Positions 7,441 to 7,826 of a stretch of DNA of 7,826 nt are shown piece by piece; position 1 is the first letter of the stretch; each line of letters opens with the position of its first letter. The stretch is from an uncultured Chlamydiaceae bacterium. GTDB lineage: Bacteria; Chlamydiota; Chlamydiia; Chlamydiales; Parachlamydiaceae. The notes beneath the pieces were generated by a model, which was not told the origin of the DNA, did not search any database, and worked only from the letters and a program-made list of their open reading frames with translations. The stretch lies in assembly GCA_945957185.1 (NCBI GenBank), contig CAMFKA010000095.1, forward strand, positions 1 to 7,826. The letters run 5' to 3'. The translations under genes and the position numbers were made by a program.

Positions 7441-7708
7441 AGATGACCACATCGAAGAGTATGGCGATGCGTACATTACCTCGAAAGATGCCAAAGTTCC
7501 GAAGTGGCTCATCTGCGTTATTGCCATTCTACCGTTTTGGGGAATTTATACTTTTGCTGTGTATTGGAATGGATCGGCAGGGTGGTTAGACCGAGGGTAT
7601 TGGCACGAGCTTCAGATCGCGGCAAATACCACATTTCCGATCATGAATCAAAACGATCCCCAGGAAGAGGAGCGGTCACCTCCTCAGCTAGTGTATCCTC
7701 CAAAGTAG
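7427..7708 (+). CDS. Single-helix protein resembling the CcoP (FixP) N-terminal anchor, without haem domains
   Basis: 93 residues. An acidic N-terminus containing HIEEY is followed by VPKWL and a helix at about 27-47 rich in aromatics (PFWGIYTFAVYW), then GWLDRGYW-HELQIAANTTFP and a Pro/Glu-rich end. The order IEEY, a short polar stretch, P-basic-W, helix, then GW recalls the start of CcoP (DGIEEYDNPLPRWW..., the FixP_N region), which anchors subunit III beside CcoN. Unlike CcoP there is no CXXCH: the protein stops about 46 residues after the helix. It overlaps the 58-residue gene by 14 bp and has a good ribosome site. Inference: it may hold the oxidase together as a CcoP remnant, while haem function is supplied by the giant cytochrome encoded upstream. 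The similarity is by eye and modest; it could instead be an unrelated small accessory subunit. No frameshift leading to haem sites is seen in the 118 bp that follow. Confidence 0.78.
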   Translation: MSENEDDHIEEYGDAYITSKDAKVPKWLICVIAILPFWGIYTFAVYWNGSAGWLDRGYWHELQIAANTTFPIMNQNDPQEEERSPPQLVYPPK

Positions 7709-7715
7709 CCAAGTC

Positions 7716-7729
7716 GAGGCAATTGCCTC
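7716..7729. repeat. Perfect 14-bp palindrome after the last operon gene
   Basis: GAGGCAATTGCCTC begins eight bases after the stop codon at 7708. As RNA it gives a 5-bp stem with a 4-base loop. No run of T follows, so it is at best a weak terminator; it could also be a protein-binding site or chance. Confidence 0.4.
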
Positions 7730-7757
7730 AATGAGTGTAGCTATTTCTGGTTGAGAA

Positions 7758-7826
7758 ATGATTAATGTGAAAAACAATCGCGGCAGCGATGGCGCGTGGT
7801 TAGCCCCGCGTGTAGCGCAGCGTAAC
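7758..7826 (+). CDS. Possible start of a further gene (3'-partial), weakly supported
   Basis: An ATG at 7758 opens a frame that runs without stop to the end of the window (23 codons). Only a poor GAGAA lies close before it. The peptide is polar, with no recognisable motif. In cbb3 loci ccoG, ccoH or ccoI often come next, but nothing here identifies any of them. The stretch 7709-7757 holds no gene that I can see. Confidence 0.15.
   Translation, partial: MINVKNNRGSDGAWLAPRVAQRN
7792..7811. other. GC-rich hairpin near the window end
   Basis: The arms 7793-7799 (CGCGTGG) and 7804-7810 (CCCCGCG) can pair with one T/C mismatch around a TTAG loop, and a G/T pair extends the stem by one. No T-run follows within the window. 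The surrounding 40 bases are visibly more GC-rich than the operon. It could be a regulatory structure or a chance effect of composition. Confidence 0.25.

Noticed and set aside
7716..7757. Intrinsic terminator formed by the 14-bp palindrome
   Set aside because: The stem is only five pairs and is followed by AATGAGTG rather than a T-run.
7751..7780. Promoter with TTGAGA as -35 box
   Set aside because: No convincing TATAAT-like -10 box lies at 16-18 bp from it.
7799..7826. tRNA-like 5' end (GTGTAGCGCAGC resembles a D-arm)
   Set aside because: Only the first 28 or so bases would be in the window, the following GTAAC does not give the usual GG of the D-loop at the right distance, and no acceptor pairing can be tested.
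7709..7826. Frameshifted haem domains of a broken CcoP after the 93-residue protein
   Set aside because: No CXXCH coding pattern was found in the 118 bp after the stop codon. A pseudogene continuing beyond the window cannot be excluded, but nothing here supports it.

Overview
The window is one respiratory operon on the + strand. It runs from a cytochrome bc-type quinol-oxidising module into a cbb3-type (C-family haem-copper) terminal oxidase. Five genes lie nose to tail: a fused b6/subunit-IV cytochrome b (its N-terminus lies before the window), a 1107-residue heptahaem cytochrome c, ccoN, an enlarged ccoO, a 58-residue single-helix protein and a 93-residue single-helix protein close the series (six reading frames in all). 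The first junction has an 11-bp gap. The next three are 4-bp ATGA overlaps and the last is a 14-bp overlap, so the genes are almost certainly co-transcribed and translationally coupled.

Layout: 2-1225 cytochrome b; 1237-4560 multihaem cytochrome c with seven CXXCH sites and a long haem-free charged tail; 4557-6002 CcoN with all expected haem and CuB ligands; 5999-7267 CcoO, about twice the usual length because of a roughly 220-residue periplasmic insertion; 7264-7440 CcoQ-like peptide; 7427-7708 a protein resembling only the membrane anchor of CcoP. The last 118 bp (7709-7826) hold a 14-bp palindrome, a GC-rich hairpin and possibly the first codons of another gene.

How the parts may work together (inference): cytochrome b oxidises quinol with a Rieske protein that is probably encoded just upstream. 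Electrons pass through the heptahaem cytochrome and the single haem of CcoO to the haem b/b3-CuB centre of CcoN, where oxygen is reduced. No standard dihaem CcoP is encoded. Its two haem domains have close counterparts at the C-terminal end of the haem region of the giant cytochrome, and its membrane anchor seems to survive as the separate 93-residue protein. This suggests an obligate bc:cbb3 supercomplex with one large cytochrome serving both halves.

Organism: a Gram-negative, at least microaerobically respiring bacterium of moderate GC content (judged by eye, not computed). The gene style would fit a member of the PVC group, such as an environmental chlamydia or planctomycete relative, but nothing in the window fixes the phylum and this guess is weak.
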